Assembly: GCF_000204055.1 (NCBI RefSeq)
Contig: NW_006768772.1
Span: forward strand, 725,292 to 789,291
Source: Melampsora larici-populina 98AG31
Lineage: Eukaryota; Basidiomycota; Pucciniomycetes; Pucciniales; Melampsoraceae
Length of the DNA stretch: 64,000 bases
Direction: 5' to 3'
Part shown: piece by piece, positions 34,101-46,242 of the stretch
How positions within the stretch are numbered: the first letter of the stretch is position 1
Layout: each line of letters begins with the position of its first letter
Program-made: the position numbers and the translations under genes
Notes under the pieces: generated by a model
What the model was told of the DNA's origin: nothing
Databases searched by the model: none
The model's input: only the letters and a program-made list of their open reading frames with translations

Positions 34101-34463
34101 ATCAACTTGACCAAATCCGATCGAGAGTTCGAAAACTGTAGTAATCATCGAATCAGTGGACTATCTATAAAATGGCTTAGTAAGATAGGATGATAACTTA
34201 ACTTGTTCATGAACTGAATCGAATTCGATCTGAAGCTGGTTTTGATAATTTGTCAAGTTGGACAGGATTGAATGGAGTTCATTGACGCTTGAGTTTGAAG
34301 TGGAAGTGGATTTGTTCGGTCGAACGTTTTGATGAACTTGTTCGAATGGATCGCTCGTTGACTTGGTTGGTTTGTTTTTTAAGTAATGTATAATTTGATT
34401 TAGTTCCTTATCGTTTGATATGCTTTGTTGTTGTTGTTGTTCTTGTTGAGTGTTCTTGCTCAT
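31198..34463 (-). CDS. RINT1/Tip20-family vesicle-tethering protein (Dsl1 complex)
   Basis: Nine exons on the minus strand join without a break: 34203-34463, 33684-34135, 33468-33596, 33213-33390, 33025-33138, 32690-32951, 32174-32595, 31867-32096 and 31198-31753; total 867 aa. The diagnostic block is IELRFRYHFDSQRSTNRLDK followed over an intron by PEWYMDHLLHRLEEHE (about residues 320-360), typical of RINT1/Tip20 proteins, with VQWPLP before it and a long helical C-terminus. These proteins belong to the Dsl1/NRZ complex, which tethers Golgi-derived COPI vesicles at the ER. The N-terminus (MSKNTQQEQQQQQ) is low-complexity; a coiled-coil region is likely around residues 70-120. Exon 3 uses the acceptor TTTGAAG (exon starts 33596) rather than the downstream TTTCAG, because only that one keeps frame. 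It lies between the two duplicated blocks and is itself single copy here. Confidence 0.92.
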
Positions 34464-34632
34464 TTCTTTCTTTTGTCTTTGCAATCTGAACTGAAAAGTG
34501 AGATTGCGTTTTGGATGACTTCATCTTTCGAAACTTCTCAACCTTGGCCCCGACTTAATTCGGATCTAGCTCTGGCCCCGTATACTCACTCTCACGGGTA
34601 AAAACCACGCCAATTTCTCAATTTCTGAGTCC
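34464..34632 (-). promoter_or_regulatory. Promoter region of the RINT1-like gene
   Basis: Short gap between the RINT1-like start and the end of duplicated segment D1 copy B. No clear TATA box seen on the minus strand. Confidence 0.35.
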
Positions 34633-34887
34633 GTGTCGCATCATGATATGTATAAATATCCTCTTGGTCATCCTGGAGTAACTCTTGAACCCAAAAGGCC
34701 TGTTCTTCGAGGGAACATAGTTTATGGCAAAAGAAACTCAAGCGTCATAGTCAAGTCCTTGATCAAAAATTGTAAAGATGACATGGACCATTGCAAGAAG
34801 CAAATTTCTCTGACTATTGGACATTATCATGGTTGGGGCCAGAGATTTAATGAATTTCTCTCAGTGTTCAACAGAAGACTGATATGA
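34633..34887 (+). pseudogene. Fragment of a convergent gene, copy B (unknown family)
   Basis: ORF of 84 codons ending ...ISLTIGHYHGWGQRFNEFLS then VFNRRLI and a stop; part of it is shared with the minus-strand ORF at 20101-20316 in segment D1 copy A. It is probably the 3' end of a longer gene captured in D1. Not recognised. Confidence 0.45.
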
Positions 34888-35178
34888 TCAAGACTTGGAT
34901 CTGTTGGGTGACAAGATGAATTAAACTAAAAATCTCAGGTAATTTGTTGATGATAGCCACCCAGCCTGTATTCCGCACAGACTAGAAGGATGGTAATAAT
35001 GCTGAATCATATTGAATTGAAAAGGTGAAGTGTCCGTGTTCTGGGTACTATAACATGAAGGTGCGCCGAGTGACATGGCACATACAAGGTATCAGTTTAT
35101 AAGAGAAAGACAAGACATATTGCAGTAAAGTGGAGACAATGAAAGAAAAACACAGTGATGGGAAAGTGTATGTATGTC

Positions 35179-36170
35179 TTAGAGTAAACCACCAGCACCA
35201 ACAAGACCATGAGCACTGAAGAGAGCTGTGACATCTAGACTCAAGAGAACATGAATGTTGATACCAACAGCTGAAAAGAGGTTGAGATCAATACCAATGC
35301 TGGCTAACAAGCTAGAAACATCAATGTGTAGAGACACAAGAATTCCTGTAACAATCCGGAGACAGGAGTAGAGGATGTTGAAGTCCGCTGATGGAGGGGA
35401 CACAAACTACATCAGTACCAAGTAAGAGGAGCGCGATGGGGCTAATCACTGACGTTGACATTGGGGGATATAGCTACTGTAGCTCTGGGTGATGATTGCG
35501 ATCATGGTTTGGAATTGCTGGAAGACTGGTGTGATGGCTGATGTGAACTGTTTGATGAGATGAAACGGATATAAATTGGTCAGTTCAACTTTAACACTAC
35601 ATGCAAAAAGAAAGAGTTCAAACTGACTTGGTAGGCATTTGATGTTTGGCATACATTACATCCACCAGCATTGGAAAATTGAGTGACCATAGCTTGAAAT
35701 TGAATAACCATGGTATGAATCTCATAGGATATTTGTTGGAATTGAATTCCACCTGATCCCCATTGAGAGAATGTGTTAGCACAAATTGTACCAAAGCTTT
35801 GAAAGCTTTGGGTGACTTGTGTAAAGCTGGTATACTGCTGCTTTCCAAATACGTAGCCACCTCCCCAGGTAGCTTGACCGACTGGGGCTAATCCTTGAGA
35901 AGAGCCACAACCTGCGAAGCACTTTTCCTCTACAGCACTTTTCACTTTACTGTTCGATTTAAAGAAAACAATTAGCCACACAATTCTACAAAAACATAAG
36001 GAACAAAATTGTACTGACGTGTTTTGCTCGATGGGCGAAGCAGCGGCAAATGCTAAGCGAGAGAATAAAGAAAACAACTATCAAAACAAAGCTAAGGATG
36101 TGATGGCATTCTAAAAAACGCAGGACTTACCAGCGAGAGTAGCAACGAAAAAGCTAAGCGTGAAATGCAT
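35179..36170 (-). CDS. Small secreted protein, candidate effector (copy B)
   Basis: Five exons on the minus strand (36131-36170, 36019-36052, 35628-35949, 35454-35547, 35179-35387), the same sizes as copy A, give 232 aa starting MHFTLSFFVATLAAFAAAS, a signal peptide. Seven cysteines and the hydrophobic C-terminal half are conserved. Both copies are intact with few replacements, so both are probably under constraint or the duplication is recent. Its promoter has a better TATA box than copy A. Confidence 0.88.
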
Positions 36171-36315
36171 GATGAGGAGATTGATTCGGTTTATTAGAAA
36201 AAGTAATTGAAGGTTGGGTGTTTTGTGTTTATATTACAAGTGAAGATATGAACAGGTATGAAGAAGTAGATGAGATGATTTGAATGAGGAACAAAGAATG
36301 CACTGAGAGGATGAC

Positions 36316-36323
36316 CTTTTATA
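36316..36323 (-). promoter_or_regulatory. TATA box of secreted-protein gene, copy B
   Basis: TATAAAAG on the minus strand, about 146 bases before the ATG, in the conserved context GGGTATAAAAGGTCATCC. Confidence 0.65.
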
Positions 36324-36515
36324 CCCAATGAGCTTGCCTCTTCACTCACTTCAGCTCAGCGTGATTACAGATAATCCAACGCGTCCACCTCGCATTGGAA
36401 ATATGGTCGGATCGGTCAAGCCGCAGGATAGTCATTAATGTCCCGATCAATATGTTTCCTGCCAGTTGGATGAATCATTTGATTTGGTTTCTATGAGAAG
36501 CTTTTCCAAACTTCA

Positions 36516-38446
36516 CTCAATTGATTTTAAAAGGTATGGCATCTGGTTTGGCGCAATGGAGTTTGGGAAAACTAAAGTATATACTATATACCATTTGGTC
36601 CCAAGGTAAATACTTTTGGAGATAAGCAGATGGTATGCTCACAGGTAGTTTCATCACATTAGGCAAAGCGAGTAGGGTTTTGTTTCAGCTTTTGAAGCTT
36701 TCCCAAAAGGTTCCAATGGCCACCCCAATGCCAGCGGGTCATCACAGAAGGGGCATAAGTTGTCATTTTTGTGGTATCAGACAGACTTTGGTCAAAGCTG
36801 CGGGCGTCTGGATTACTGAGGTTCAGCTTCAATAGGCGCAGCTTGAGAATCATTAACATGTGGAGCTTTTACGCTTGGTTGTATAAATCTGCATGTTGAG
36901 ATCCAACTAAGACTTGCTGAGGTGGTGGTGATTGTGGAACCTGGCCAGCACCTGTTACTTCCACCTGAGTAGGACAATGATTGGCACAGTGTCCTGGCTG
37001 CTTGCAAGTACTGCATTTGTATGTAAGCTTGGGCTTGGTAGGTGTAGCTTGAGTAGTAGCTTAAGTTGTCTGTTGCAAGCTGTTAGAATGTTGGGTAGCT
37101 TGAGTGTGCTGGGTCTGAGAAACTTGAATTGACTGAGAATGGCTTTGACTTTTTCAAGACTTGGACACTTTTTGATTTGGACAAACTGGTAAATGAAAAG
37201 AGTGTGGAATTGTTTGGGAAAATGTTAATTTAGAAGCTGGTTGAGAAATCAACAAGACCCTGTATGGGTGTGCATCCACATAGCCAGACATCCCTTTTTC
37301 AATAGAGGGCATTCCAGATATCTTGAACCAATGGTTCTGATCCTGGTGCAAAATTTATGAGTCCTTGTATCTGCCCAACACAGCATCCAGCTGCAGATGA
37401 GAGCTCAATTTGATGTAGTACTGCAGCCAGAAATTGTTGGTTCTCAGAGAAGTTTTTTGGTTGATTGAAAGGTGGGTGGTTGTGTTGATGTTTGGCAGGG
37501 TTCTTTAAGTCTTGCTATACTACACATTAATATTTATGTGAGTGATAATTGTGTTAGATTTCAAATGCACATCCCGTCATCTTTGTAGAACTGGCACAAA
37601 CAGTTGCTGCAGAGCTTACTGGCCTGCCAAGTGAGCACCTCACTTTTTGATGATGTTCCATTTTATGACTTTTAATAGACATTCCATAACCTTGGTGCCA
37701 TGCAACCTGTCAGCCATGAGGATATTTTGTCATACTCCAATTGGCCTTCAACATCAGTATATGCATTAGCTTGAAAGTATCAATGCAAGAATGATACTCA
37801 TCTTGCAATTGAGGGGTGAAACAAACCAAAGATCAGATTGATCTTGGGGAGAACACAGCTAAGGGCAAAAGCAAGAAGACCCGTACCTCAAAGAAGGATA
37901 GAGATTTAATTTGTCATAGTCACATTCCAAGAATGCAAGTAGAAGATTAGAAGACATTAATGTTCTGTGGGTTAAAACAGGACCCTTATGAGTGCATGCA
38001 AGAAACCCTGATGTTCTAGATTGCAAAAAAAACCACACATTGATATATAAGCAATCACATCTACTACCCAGAGAGATGGCTCATCTTATTATTATACCAT
38101 ACCAATCTTACCGCAGCTCATATTTGAATTGGCATTGTATATCAGAATCTGTTTTCTTTTCTTTCATTTGAAAGAAGACTTATTTAGAATTCTTATTGTT
38201 CAGAATCCTTTATTGCATCTTCTTTCATATCAAGGAAACCCTTTTTTACTCAAGTGACTATCTCTTTATCAATTAATGGTTTCCTTAATATTGAATTGAT
38301 ATTTGAAATAGTATCTTGTATTGCTTTTGATGTTAAATCTATTAAACTAACACTAAAGTGACACCAAATAATAACTACAAATCCCTTTGTATTCACCTTG
38401 GAAGGCTATCAAGTAACTTGTACTCTGATAAGCTTCTGGCAGCGGT
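36516..38446 (-). pseudogene. Decayed transposon ORF with CCHC zinc knuckle
   Basis: Around 36950-37030 the minus strand encodes TYKCSTCKQPGHCANHCPTQ, a perfect C-x2-C-x4-H-x4-C zinc knuckle, preceded by a Gln/Thr/Ser-rich stretch (SQTQHTQATQHSN) and followed by a Pro/Gln-rich one. Stops interrupt the frame on both sides. The motif resembles both Gag nucleocapsid knuckles and the knuckle at the end of the MULE transposase in this window (YKCSKSRQPGHRANKC). Beyond about 37400 nothing was recognised. Confidence 0.5.
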
Positions 38447-38558
38447 CACAGTGCCCGTGAAGGGCGCCCCCAACGTCAGAGGCCTTCAAGAGTACAAAGG
38501 CAAACCTTTGTACTTGCTGGAGCCCCCAACGTTGGGGGCCCTCTCCACGGGCACTGTG
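38447..38558. mobile_element. 112-bp CACTA-like MITE, copy 2
   Basis: Ends CACAGTGCCCGTG and the inverted copy; GGT flanks both sides (38444-38446 and 38559-38561). Same length and same core words (GAGTACAAAGG, CCTTTGTACTTG, GGAGCCCCCAACGT) as 13346-13457. Confidence 0.9.
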
Positions 38559-38849
38559 GGTACACATCCCGCACCTAAGACAACTATATGTAACAACTAT
38601 AGTTCCTTTTCACCTATTCACAAATAACTTGAAAAAGAACGTCTGCAAGATCAATCAATAGTTGAACTAAAAAGCTTCAAAGCACACATTTTGTGAGTAC
38701 AATTCAGCTCTGGTCACCCAACTTACCATCTCTTTAGAGACCCCGGCTGACACAACCATATTCATGTACATTACGTGCCATGGCAACAAATTCCTTTCCA
38801 AATACTGGTGATTTCATTAGTTGGACCAGTTCAACACCTATTAATCCAG

Positions 38850-39680
38850 TAAGCAAACAAAACAGATAAACAATGAGAAAAAAAGAATCATCATAAAGTG
38901 AACAATAGTAAAACTGAGCCAACCAATAGTAGGCCAATTGGCACCTTGTGTGGCTTGGACTTCACCAAGTACTTCATATTCTGCTGCATCAAACTCATCT
39001 ACAATGTCTCAAGTGACTATTTTGACTATGCTGGGAACAGGCTTACCTGGAGTGTCTGTCAAGGTGACAGATGGCAAAATCAAGGCAGTTGTGGAGGGTT
39101 CTGTATATGGATTTGGATTACTAGCAGTATCAAAGTGGAAGGCTTGCAAGTGAATTAAGTGGGAGTTGCTTGGTGGTGGTGGCATACTTGGTGGCAACAT
39201 ATATCCAGGGTGGCTCAGGCTAAAGTGGTATGGTGGTTTCGGTGCAACAGGTGGCTGAAACATGTAAGGAGATTGCCAATACCCTGGCATGTCCTTTGGA
39301 AACATGTTGTTCATCAGAATTCCATGGGACCAGTATGGATTGGAGTAGGGGTTAAAGTATGGGTGGGGAAGTGGTTACATCATCATGTAAGGATGTATGT
39401 CCAGATTGTTGTGATGAGGCATTTGGCCGTAAACCTGGTGGAGGTGGTACTGCCAAAGTTTTTGAGGGCAACAACACTGCCATGTGTGAAAGGCGTGATA
39501 ATATGATTTGTTGGTCAAAGTTAATGTAAACAAAAATGGCTTGGTGATTGGAGGTAACACATACAAAGGAGAATAGCTGGGAATAATAGCAAGAGCTTCA
39601 GTTAGTAGTGGTTGAATCTTTGAAGGAACAGAAGATAGAGAAATAGAGAGAAGAGATGAATCAGTGAAAGAAATAGCCAC
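38850..39680 (-). pseudogene. Decayed proline-rich ORF
   Basis: The minus strand from about 39314 reads PKDMPGYWQSPYMFQPPVAP, then many Pro/Ser/Tyr residues, then (after a stop near 39009) DEFDAAEYEVLGEVQATQGA. Upstream frames are shifted. It has the look of a fungal transposon accessory or gag-like protein, but no domain was recognised. Confidence 0.35.
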
Positions 39681-40345
39681 TTACAATCTTCAGCCAAGTC
39701 ATATTGGATGGGATAGTCATTTTTGACCCTTGCAAAAGAGTAATTGTTAGGCACCAGCAAGGAAGCACATTTGGAGAACTCCAAGAAGTGGAGGAGTTGA
39801 AAGGATAAAACTGCCTGCTGAAGCACAATCCCATATAACATAAGCCCAGTTTGTGATGTCTAGCAGCCCAAATCAATGAGTGAAGAGTTCTGTTTTCAGA
39901 ACAGGGGCTATGGAACTATATAGTTCCCAGATTGAGCCTGCGGACCACTTTAGCCAGATTTGGCAAAGTAGGGCTGGGCTTGCAGATAAATCCCAGGTGA
40001 AGCACCAAAGAGAGTGGGCTTTGGGGATTATCCAAGTGATTGCAAAATAGTATTGTCTAAATATGATAATTCTAAAAAAGCTGGATCAGTAGGAGGATAT
40101 CTACCTATGTTGTAAAATTACAAAGCTAAACAACTGTCACTGGTTACTGCAGCCTTCTTTATTCCACAAAACCAGGCCATTTTTTCATACACATGACACC
40201 ATACTCTGTGGCCCTAGCAGAACCATACTGCTTTGCCTCCAAAACAATACATACCCTGTCCTCTCCTCCCAACCAACCATCACCATCCTCTAAACCAATA
40301 CTAAGCTTTGCCCTCCAACCACCCAGTCTTGATGAAACTGAAATA

Positions 40346-40437
40346 ACCAGCTGCCTTTGTGCCAGGGCAACCAGCTGTCTTTGTGCCAAAGCAACCATCT
40401 GTCTTTGTGCCAAAACAACCCGCAGTCTTTGTAACAA
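40346..40437. repeat. 24-bp tandem repeat, 3.8 copies
   Basis: Units start at 40346, 40370, 40394 and 40418; consensus about ACCAGCTGTCTTTGTGCCAA then AGCA, with a few differences. On the minus strand it reads as repeated LALAQRQ(M/L)-type octapeptides, but no gene context supports translation. Confidence 0.9.
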
Positions 40438-41640
40438 CACTCTTTAAATCCCAGCAAGACTCCCATGAACAAGAATGTGAACAATGTCCCAATGTAGAAA
40501 TCTCATCCTTTCATGGTTTCTAGTGTATTCTAAATTTCCAAGCCTGTAGGTTTTTTCTTAGACTATTCCAAGCCAGGCTGTGACTCACATTCTTTTGTAC
40601 CTTTCCATTTGTCAGCCCTGAGTACATATACATGTACCCAAAACTTACTTGTAACATCAAAATTATCATATATAACCTTTATTAAATATACATACAGTCT
40701 ACCAACAGTATGTAACACATAATGAAATACATAAAACACTAATTACATATACATGTACACTTAAAACTACATGTAACATGTAATAAAACACCAACTACAC
40801 CTCATAACTTGGTGTCAAGATTTAATATGCTTATAGTACATAACAAGTACTTGATATCACTATATGTAATTAAGTACAAAGAATAATCATAAATGATGAC
40901 TGATAATCATACCTGAACCATTGTAGTGATATAAACAAAGATCACTACAGTTAGGTTTAGAGAGGAGAGTATATAGACCCCTCCTCTCTCAACCTTTAAG
41001 AGAATCTGCCAAGCAAATATTACACTTGACTTTCAAAGATCCACTTTACAGTTATACTGAAGTATATAGTCAAAAGTCTCATAAATATAACACTAGTGAT
41101 TTACTTCTTTACTTTAAAGAGTTTCCTGACTAAGAGTAAGTAATATACCTTCCTCCTTGATCCTCTACTTCCCCCAAGTAGAAACAAATTGGTTGGTGAC
41201 CTTAAGAAGAACTTTCAGGTTGGTGACCATAAGAACAACCAGTTTGGTGATCTCTACTTCACCCTTAACTCTGTCAATTTGAAGCTAAAGGAAGGCCTTG
41301 GATCCAACCTTCAAACCTTACTTATAATACTCATAATCATGATTATAATTCCAATCTCCTTTTCAGGAGTCAACTAACTGTAGTCTGTCTTGATTTATAA
41401 AAACAGACTGTTGGTCTCTTTTTTACTTTCTTACCTTTCTTTATTTCAGATTGTAAGTACTACATATTTGAAATAAAGAATTGAAATTCATTACAACCTG
41501 ACCTTTTGCCCAGCTTAGTGAGCCTAGTTTACTCAAAAAGAGCACACTACCCTCACACCATCAACTTCTGCCTGCAGACAACCATAATTATACATACTGT
41601 GAGACCACCATGGTCATAACGTCCTGAAATGTATGGGACA
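40438..41640. other. AT-rich intergenic sequence
   Basis: Words such as ACATATACATGTAC and TAACATGTAA recur between 40620 and 40820. No gene recognised. A short repeat GGTTGGTGACC-TAAGAA occurs twice near 41191-41235. Confidence 0.4.
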
Positions 41641-41647
41641 CTGACAA

Positions 41648-42007
41648 CAACACCGCAACCGCTCCACTCAAGAAAGCGCGAGTGGAGCGGTTTTGGCATC
41701 CGCTAAAACTTCCGCTACCCAGAGTGGAGCCTGCACTCCGCACTTTGTGGGTGGAAAAGTCCTGAGCGGAGCATATTGCTCCCCTCAGAGCCGGGGCTTG
41801 GGTGTCTTATAAATAGTTTTTTTGAGTCCTTTGTAGCAATGAGTGCCGCTATATAGCGTAGTGGTGTTACACTACACGCATCCAGGTGAGAAAAAAAATC
41901 AAAAATGAGTGATCAAGAGTGTTGCAAGTTATAGCGGAGCCCTCTGCTCCACACCTAAATTTAAAACAGGCTGAAATCATGTGTGGTGCGTAGTGGTTGC
42001 AGTGTTG
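41648..42007. mobile_element. 360-bp hAT-like non-autonomous element
   Basis: Ends CAACACCGCAACC and, inverted, CAACACTGCAACC. The direct repeat CTGACAA lies on both sides (41641-41647 and 42008-42014); a 7-8-bp duplication fits hAT. An 11-bp perfect hairpin (CCGCTCCACTC / GAGTGGAGCGG) lies just inside the left end. It appears to split an older coding relic, because the flanks read on when it is removed. Confidence 0.72.
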
Positions 42008-42014
42008 CTGACAA

Positions 42015-42560
42015 CAAGTGCAAGTACAATGGAGACCTCAACTATTATGTGCTGCAGCTTGACAGAAGTGCCTCTCTGACTTGACAATCATTGTTACACT
42101 GTCACAGCTAAGATGTTCCCCGTGGCTGAGTCTGCCAACTCTGCCAACTAAAAACTTCCTTCCAAGGTGGATCACACAATTATGGTTGGTACTTCTGACT
42201 CATTTTCTGGTGAACCAACCAACAACACAGCTGCTTTGGGCTTTGGCATTGTCTCAAGCTGGGCGGGAAATCCCTGAATCTGACATGGATGATGTTACAC
42301 TTGCTTTTGTATGCCTCAAAAAGATCACAATCCCCAAGTCAGTTGATCCATATCTGATTACCATGACACTTTCTGACTCTTAATTTTCAGGTTAAAGACT
42401 ATGTTGGATTTTACATGGAGTATTGAATAAGATCTACACAAATACTCAAATGTTCTTAAGGTATCATTCAAGAGGGAAATTAAACACTGGTACATGGCTT
42501 CATTGTTGATTGGGACAAGGAAGTCGACCAATAGATTGTACAGGTATGTCACTATATATT
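42015..42560 (+). pseudogene. Decayed coding relic, unknown family
   Basis: In one frame the plus strand reads KMFPVAESANSAN, stop, KLPSKVDHTIMVGTSDSFSG, EPTNNTAALGFGIVSSW, then further stops and frame changes (EIPESDMDDVTLAF in another frame). Protein-like text broken by several stops points to a dead gene, possibly transposon-derived. Confidence 0.35.
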
Positions 42561-43223
42561 AGTCATTGGCAAATCTACCCTTGGCTAACACTCCTAGATC
42601 ATTTAAGGTTATGAGCTTGAACATTACTGGTGGACATCCAACCACAGGACACCGGTATGCTCCGAGTCCTATAAGGGGTAGTGACTTTTCAGCTCCCGCG
42701 GAAACCAGATGGGGCCCAATAGGGGGGATTTGTCATATTGTTTTTATGACGCAATTTGCGCTTCTTGGCCACCAACAAGCAAGTTTCGAACTCATCAATA
42801 CTTCCTTGTTGCAACTCAAAACATTTGGTCTTGATATATATGTTCCATAGCCGCATGATGGTATATCATCCAGTATTGTAAATCTTTGAATGCAACATCT
42901 GGGGCAACAATGAATATACAAATAAACAGCATGCCGTGCAACAATCCATGTTGTCAAATCTGTACGTGTATATGCATGCGCGCCTGTCCACCTGTTTTTT
43001 ATCCGTGAAGTTTGTATATGTGCAACGTACGTTTTGATCACATTGATCATCAATCATGTTCTGGATAGCAATACAAAAGACTCAGGTTTTTCTGAAGTTT
43101 GCAAAGAAGAAGAAGTAATGGAACTTCGGCGTAAAAAAATACATTGGATGACATAACTTCATATTCAAACAAATGTGTGCAAGAGAAAGATATCAAATGA
43201 AACCAAAGTATATCACATTTTTA
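42561..43223. other. Intergenic 3' of acyltransferase copy B
   Basis: No gene seen. The last 70 bases are alignable with 21900-21955 in copy A. Confidence 0.4.
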
Positions 43224-44743
43224 TCACATTTTGACAGGCTTTAGCATGTAGATCATTGACCACTTTTCGAGTGGAGGTACATCTTGGTGAATTCTCATGC
43301 CGACCAAAAATTGATCGCGAAAAGGGAAAGCGGCAAGAAGACCAAAAGTCCACACCCAGAGTCGTCCACCTCCCAATCTTTGGGGGATAAGTGGTATCAC
43401 AAAAGGCTCTACCAAGATAGCTAAAGGTTGGAGCATGAAATAAATAATCGATCCGGGAACCCAAGTTGAAAGGTCTAGGTTAGGATTCACGCGCTGAGCA
43501 GTTCGAAGTGCCCCTATAAATTTAAAATAGGAAACCTTTCAGTAAACTTCAAGATTTCGTGGGTAAAGTGTTGATGATCAGACTTACCGTACTCATGGAG
43601 GAATGCCGAAGAAGCAAACACACCAAACATTCCAGCTAATCTCACAACTCGATGACTTGCTCCCAATCTCTTCACTAGCCAGGCAATGGGCAATCCACCG
43701 CTGATTAAAAACATCCTTTGTAATATTGTATGCCAACCTTTCCCCCAAAAGTGAGCGATTGAACTAGATTTATGTGGCGAATCGAAGGCCGATGGAAAAT
43801 ATTTTGGATCGCAAAGCTCTAGTATATCTTGAGGACAATTCAATGATATCGCTATCTTGTGAGCACATGTAGCCAAAAGGGTGAGAGAGTTAAACATATT
43901 ATCTACTGAGCATGCGACCCATATACCGAAGCAAGCGGTGTAAAGAGTCTCTGACAAGAGGTTTAAACCAGGAAAGTTCGGAACACCCAATGACAGGAGA
44001 GCTGATTTGGGAGTACCAAGGCTGGCGTCGCGAGTCAGGACGAGAAAACTGAGGGCGATGGAAAGACATGTGTTGACTCGAAACATCCTCCACAGCAGCT
44101 CAAAAGTGCTTTGGTTGTTCGCAGCAATAGCAGGACCGTACGTGAACTGAAGGCCTCGGAAGCTGTGTGTGCACAAGTGTTCAGACTATCAGCGCTTAAA
44201 GACACGTTATGACGTGTGGTGATAAGCTTACGAAGTAACTTGTAATAATGTCCAGCTCGCCAATTTAAACACGTTGCAGGGTTCAGCTTCTTGCAACTTT
44301 TTATAAGCTTCGTCACTTCCCTTGACTTTTTCCCATCGTTCCACACCATTTACTTGCACTAGGCTCCTCGTATAATAAGAGCCTTTTGCAAAACCCCACT
44401 CTAATGACTTGATAGCCATGAACCACATAAATGACATTGTAAACATATCTTTCAACATATCAGAGGGTTCGGCAGGTCTGGAAATGCATTGAAAACTTAA
44501 ACTAAGCATGGTAAAGAAGTTAATTGGTGTCAGACTGATCCGTATCATACGAGACAAGCGGGAATGAGCAAAAGACGGATGAAGTAAAGCGCATTGAAAA
44601 CAAAGTAAAGTAAATGCTATCAATGGTGATGACACCTTGACCTTGGCCACCGCCGAAATAATATGTGTGGCTACGAGACGCTCTTGAGAGAGACTGATTG
44701 TGATATTTCTAGGGTTGAAAGCGGATGTCATGGATGAAAGCAT
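43224..44743 (-). CDS. Wax-synthase-like MBOAT O-acyltransferase (copy B, intact)
   Basis: Three exons, 44232-44743, 43588-44162 and 43224-43513, give 458 aa. It is a multi-spanning membrane protein (hydrophobic stretches such as ISAVAKVKVSSPLIAFTLLC and FTMSFMWFMAIKSLEWGF). The wax-synthase-type motif HFWGKGWHTILQRMF is at 307-321 and the putative catalytic His359 lies in SSAFLHEYG at the end of exon 2. Proteins of this type transfer acyl or acetyl groups from CoA to fatty alcohols, sterols or secondary metabolites, at the ER membrane. The start at 44743 was chosen because the frame further upstream is not conserved in copy A, where the same region holds the TATA-like motif; an ATG at 44962 is the alternative. 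Likely functional, since the paralogue has a nonsense codon. Confidence 0.85.
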
Positions 44744-45733
44744 TTCAAGAGGTAGAAGAAATTTTTCGCTCGAAGGCGGAAGAGTGACGAGGAGATACAA
44801 AAGCAAAACCCTGAGTGGCGGTATACATATATAGGAGAACGGTGATACCACGCAGTTATCCTGAGAGTCAGACGCGAATTTGGTCAAAAGTATACCCACG
44901 TGTTGAATCTTGAAGCAAATAAAAGTTATGCAAGCTGATTTGAAGCAATAACATGCGTCCAAACTGAATAGCTCTCTTACAATATTGCTGTCGCATCATG
45001 ATATGATCCTGATCGACCGGATTTCACGAGAGAGCTCGTTTCTTCTCCAAGAGGGGACGTGATTGAGTTAACAATATGAGCTTGTCCGGCCGGTTCTGCG
45101 AGCGGAGATGAACCTAAGCCTAAGATGGAAGCAATGTTGCGCGAGACCATCAACTTCTTATCGTAGTCAATCCTAGATATCTGTGATGTCAATCATCTGA
45201 CCGGAGTTGATACGCGCTTCGAAGTTTCCCGAATGCCTAAAGTCATAACGATGTTGCTCGCGCACAGGTACATACTTATATCACCGTTTATCAAGGTGTC
45301 GATCAATACATATCCAAGAGAGATCCTCTACAAAATTGCCGATATGGCTAGTAACTGGTTATCATAATGGCGTCAGTACTAGTAGTCCGAAAGCGTGAAG
45401 GCAAACTGCAAAGTGTAAGTAACGGAAAATGTTGCAAGATCGCGTTAAACTTATAGTGACTTCCTGCCATCATGTAAATAGCTTCCAACACGATCTGTGA
45501 TCATCAGTTTCAAGTATTTCATCAAATCTTTCTATTGTATATGCACATCACTTCCAATCACATCACCATATGGATAGCGTAACTTGTCTTGACTTCATCT
45601 TCTTTCGTAACTCTTGGAATTTGATCTACACTCTAATCTCCGCATCACAATGTAAATGAAAAACATCTTGAAACTTCGATACATTATATCGTTCTTTCAG
45701 TGCAAACATACCAAAAAAGATGTACAATTTCCT
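44744..45733 (-). promoter_or_regulatory. Promoter and upstream flank of acyltransferase copy B
   Basis: Contains the conserved TATA-like CATATATAGG (44826-44835) and sequence alignable with copy A upstream of and past its MULE insertion point. No other gene seen. Confidence 0.5.
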
Positions 45734-46242
45734 ATTAGTTTTCCGGAGGAGGCACGACAAAGGTGGGCGGTGTCCACGATTACGAGTAATGCTGTTGGGA
45801 AAAATACCTCGTAATATAATCTAATATTAATAATCCAATTTGTGATTGAGATCATTACCGCCTAGACCATCTTTAAGGAAGGGTCTAGACTAATCGAAAG
45901 ACTATTGAACTAGATCAGATATGCCTTGGTCGGTTCAATATCTTTTTAATTTTAGTAAGAAAATAAGACAGATTATATAATGAGGAAAGATGATAGAATA
46001 TCTGATTCTAATCATCCGTTTTTCATTTTTACCAAAAATTCCATTATCGTATATTCTTGAAAGAAATTCTTACCAAGATTATTCTCAACCACCTTTGTTA
46101 TACAAAGACATTTATCTTGTTAGAACTTCTTCTAATTCCAAATTAACTCATTTAAATATTATAAAAGTCGCTAGACGATACCTTTTATAACACTTACGGA
46201 ATAACTACTTCATCGCAAAATTTAAAACGCCCTTAGAAAATT

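Larger units (their letters stand above)
34740..36515 (-). repeat. Duplicated segment D1, copy B (inverted)
   Basis: Inverted copy of 18350-20200, including promoter, all exons and introns of the secreted-protein gene and the downstream DNA. Ends are approximate. Copy A has about 50 extra bases just after the GHYH motif of the gene fragment. Confidence 0.9.

Noticed and set aside
36570..37400. Plus-strand ORFs of 60-70 codons
   Set aside because: They are shadows of the minus-strand zinc-knuckle relic, which has the recognisable C-x2-C-x4-H-x4-C motif.
44744..44962. Longer N-terminus for acyltransferase copy B (ATG at 44962)
   Set aside because: The extension is not conserved as protein in copy A and overlaps the shared TATA-like motif, so the ATG at 44743 was preferred.
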